From assembly GCA_025084515.1 (NCBI GenBank), contig JAJAGP010000047.1:248001-312000 (forward strand): a DNA stretch of 64,000 nt. Direction: 5' to 3'. This DNA is from Ancistrus triradiatus. Its lineage: Eukaryota > Chordata > Actinopteri > Siluriformes > Loricariidae. Positions 13,197-64,000 of the stretch are shown here, in pieces. Position numbers and translations under genes: made by a program. How positions within the stretch are numbered: the first letter of the stretch is position 1; the number at the start of each line of letters is the position of its first letter. The notes beneath the pieces were generated by a model. That model was given only the letters and a program-made list of their open reading frames with translations, made no database searches and was not told where the DNA came from.

Positions 13197-13602
13197 TAAG
13201 CCCTTCTGTATGCGATGTGTGGTTTGGCACATTTAGTTGGTAACTGGTTGTAAATTAATTGATTAAAACTAGCAAGAGTCAAAGTATTAATGTGTGTGAA
13301 ATTCACAAGTTTTTTTATTTAAATAATTAGATATATATTTAACATCTGAGACACACAACAACAGATTCAATCATTTTATGTTTAAGTATTACATAGTCCT
13401 GCAATTAAACTTTATATTTTAGCATTATCAATCATCATTTTTTAAATTATTATTATTTTTAGTCTGAATACGTCGAAAAAGCAAGATGGCATGTTGTAAC
13501 TGTAAGCACAATACCAACAATAATAGTCATAATATTAAAGTAAAAAAAGCCTCCTGTAATTGGTATTGACAGTTGTGTACTGGAATTGGATGTGCATAGT
13601 AA

Positions 13603-62483
<48,881 letters not shown>

Positions 62484-64000
62484 GTTGTACTCGTGTGAGC
62501 CACCGTAAGCAAATATGCATGTTCGTCTGTAGGTACAGATATAATGTGTGTAACTAAACTTTTTACAGTTAACGAGGCCTCCTGAGCAGAGCTGCTTTTA
62601 CAAAGGGACTTCATGGTAGAGGAGCTTTGATCCAGCCCACTAAGTGTCTGTTGTTTCCAAATCCCGCCTTTTCATGACTTTTCTACCCTGTCAGTCATGT
62701 TTACATATCATCACTGCTGGACTTAGCCAACACACAGGTATTAGGATGCGTGTGTGCGCTCTCGTCATAAGACATCAAAAGCATACGTATACTTTAAACC
62801 TTTTTTTTGTAATGTTTGGATTTTCTATGGTGTGAAAATAGTCACTTTTGCCAGTAGCTTTGGGTGTGTGGGTTCATGAGGAATATTTAATTACGATTCA
62901 AACATATACCAAGTGATCATGTGGTTAGAGCGATAAGTAAGCACGATATCTGTGTCATCTCAAGGATACAGTCACTTCTGGTTTTTCAGCGCTTTTCTAT
63001 TTATAGTGCAGTACAGCAAACAAATGACAAACTAATTCGCTTTTGTTCTTGGTGGTGATGTGTGAAGTGCTACTCCTGCGTTTAGAGTATTGCCAGTTTA
63101 TCGTGATCTTAGTTTCAGAGCTTCGTTTAGATTTGATTGCACGTTTGCTGGTTTATTACGTGTTGGCCAAAATCTTATCACATGAGCACAGTAGAAATGA
63201 CAATATTTGTAATTAAAGAATGTAACTGTACAATACTAATAGATGTGATTTAACTGAGAATTCAAGTTCTTTGATCTTATTCAGATGTGAGTTTTACCTT
63301 TTTGTTTTCATTTTTTATATTGTTTATCATCACTTGTTATTTTTCTGAGATTTTCACTCTGATGGTTTAGCTTAAAGCACTATTTCCACGTAATGCATGA
63401 AAATTCATTTGATCATTTTCTGCTGGTAACTATTTTTTCTGTATCGTGTATGATTTTGTGATTGACCTCGCTGTAAGGCTTTATATATCAGACAGAACCG
63501 TTTTCATACAGTGGTTTCTAATACATTTCTTTGGAGAAAAAAAAAAGTTAAATTGTTGAATGTTAATTATTAATTAAGTGCAAAATATTTCACAGAATTT
63601 GCAGCCTAGTTGATATGAAGTGTTTTATTGAATAAACTTCTGAATATTTTTCTTTGCATAATTTAAACTTGTATGCAAACTTGACAGGAAACTGTATAGA
63701 AACCTAGGAAAACCACCAAGATAAATTCAATGTTAAGTTTAGGATTCAATTCGAAGAGTGGTATCACAGATTAGAAATGAATAGAAATAATTTATCTTGC
63801 CGTGTTTCATTTTATTTAGAGCTTTGTTTTTTATTTTATTTCTTGTCCAGTCCCCTTGTGGACTTTTATTACTGTAACTTATCACAAACTTGTACACTAA
63901 ACAGAAAAGTGGTAGTACGGCTACTCTTATTCATAGTACATAATAAAATAAAATGTGAACAAGAAACGTCCGCTTGTGTATATTATTTTAACACGTGAAG
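62484..64000 (+). other. 3' UTR of the read-through form and/or last intron
   Basis: No coding exon was recognised after the stop at 62481-62483. If the donor at 62480 is not used, this is 3' UTR. AATAAA hexamers occur at 63631 and 63942. The second is followed about 20-25 nt later by a GT-rich stretch (cgcttgtgtatatt), the better polyadenylation context. If the donor is used, the region is intron. AT-rich tracts near 63540 and 63830 are simple low-complexity sequence. Confidence 0.5.

Overview
This is vertebrate, almost certainly teleost, nuclear DNA. It is AT-rich, intron-dominated and full of Tc1/mariner relics, short inverted-repeat elements (MITEs) and SINE-like repeats of fish type. One host gene runs along the + strand: a CaMKII gene. 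I call it camk2d because of the delta-type residues PVDMWACG in the kinase, the INNKGNIVSSPK linker exon, the EPQTTVIHNPTDGNK exon and the HFHRSGSPTVP hub end. Teleosts usually carry two camk2d copies; I cannot say which one this is. Exons 1 and 2 (the start codon and ATP-binding Lys) were not found and probably lie upstream of the window.

Layout: 1-13672 is intron 2 with no recognised exon. Kinase exons 3-10 lie at 13673-41862. The autoinhibitory and calmodulin-binding exons 11-12 lie at 42212-42481. The variable linker exons (13, the NLS exon 14, the INNK exon 15, EPQTT exon 16 and ESSES exon 17) lie at 43664-51798. The hub (association) exons lie at 57767-62483. Exon lengths and phases join into one open frame.

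Two features of the gene stand out. (1) Exon 6, which carries the catalytic HRD loop, is present twice: a delta-type copy at 27063-27135 and an alpha/beta-type copy at 29057-29129. Both are 73 nt with identical phases, so using both would shift the frame into a stop; they look mutually exclusive. (2) Between exon 17 and the first hub exon lies an undisrupted, phase 1-1 candidate cassette exon of 288 nt (55726-56013). It encodes an Arg/Ser/Cys-rich stretch followed by a strongly hydrophobic segment of about 20 residues. If spliced in, it would insert a membrane-anchor-like module between linker and hub, at a different place from the known alpha-KAP anchor of CAMK2A. This is the best candidate here for something undescribed.

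The introns hold at least four copies of one Tc1 family (TIR CAGTGGGGCAAAAAAGTATT), all broken, and relics of three other Tc1-like families. They also hold four copies of a CCGTATTTTTCGGACC-ended element carrying a helix-turn-helix transposase fragment and a variable 65-bp tandem repeat. There is a hAT-like element, fold-back elements and several nested insertions. No RNA genes, CRISPR arrays or viral genes were recognised.
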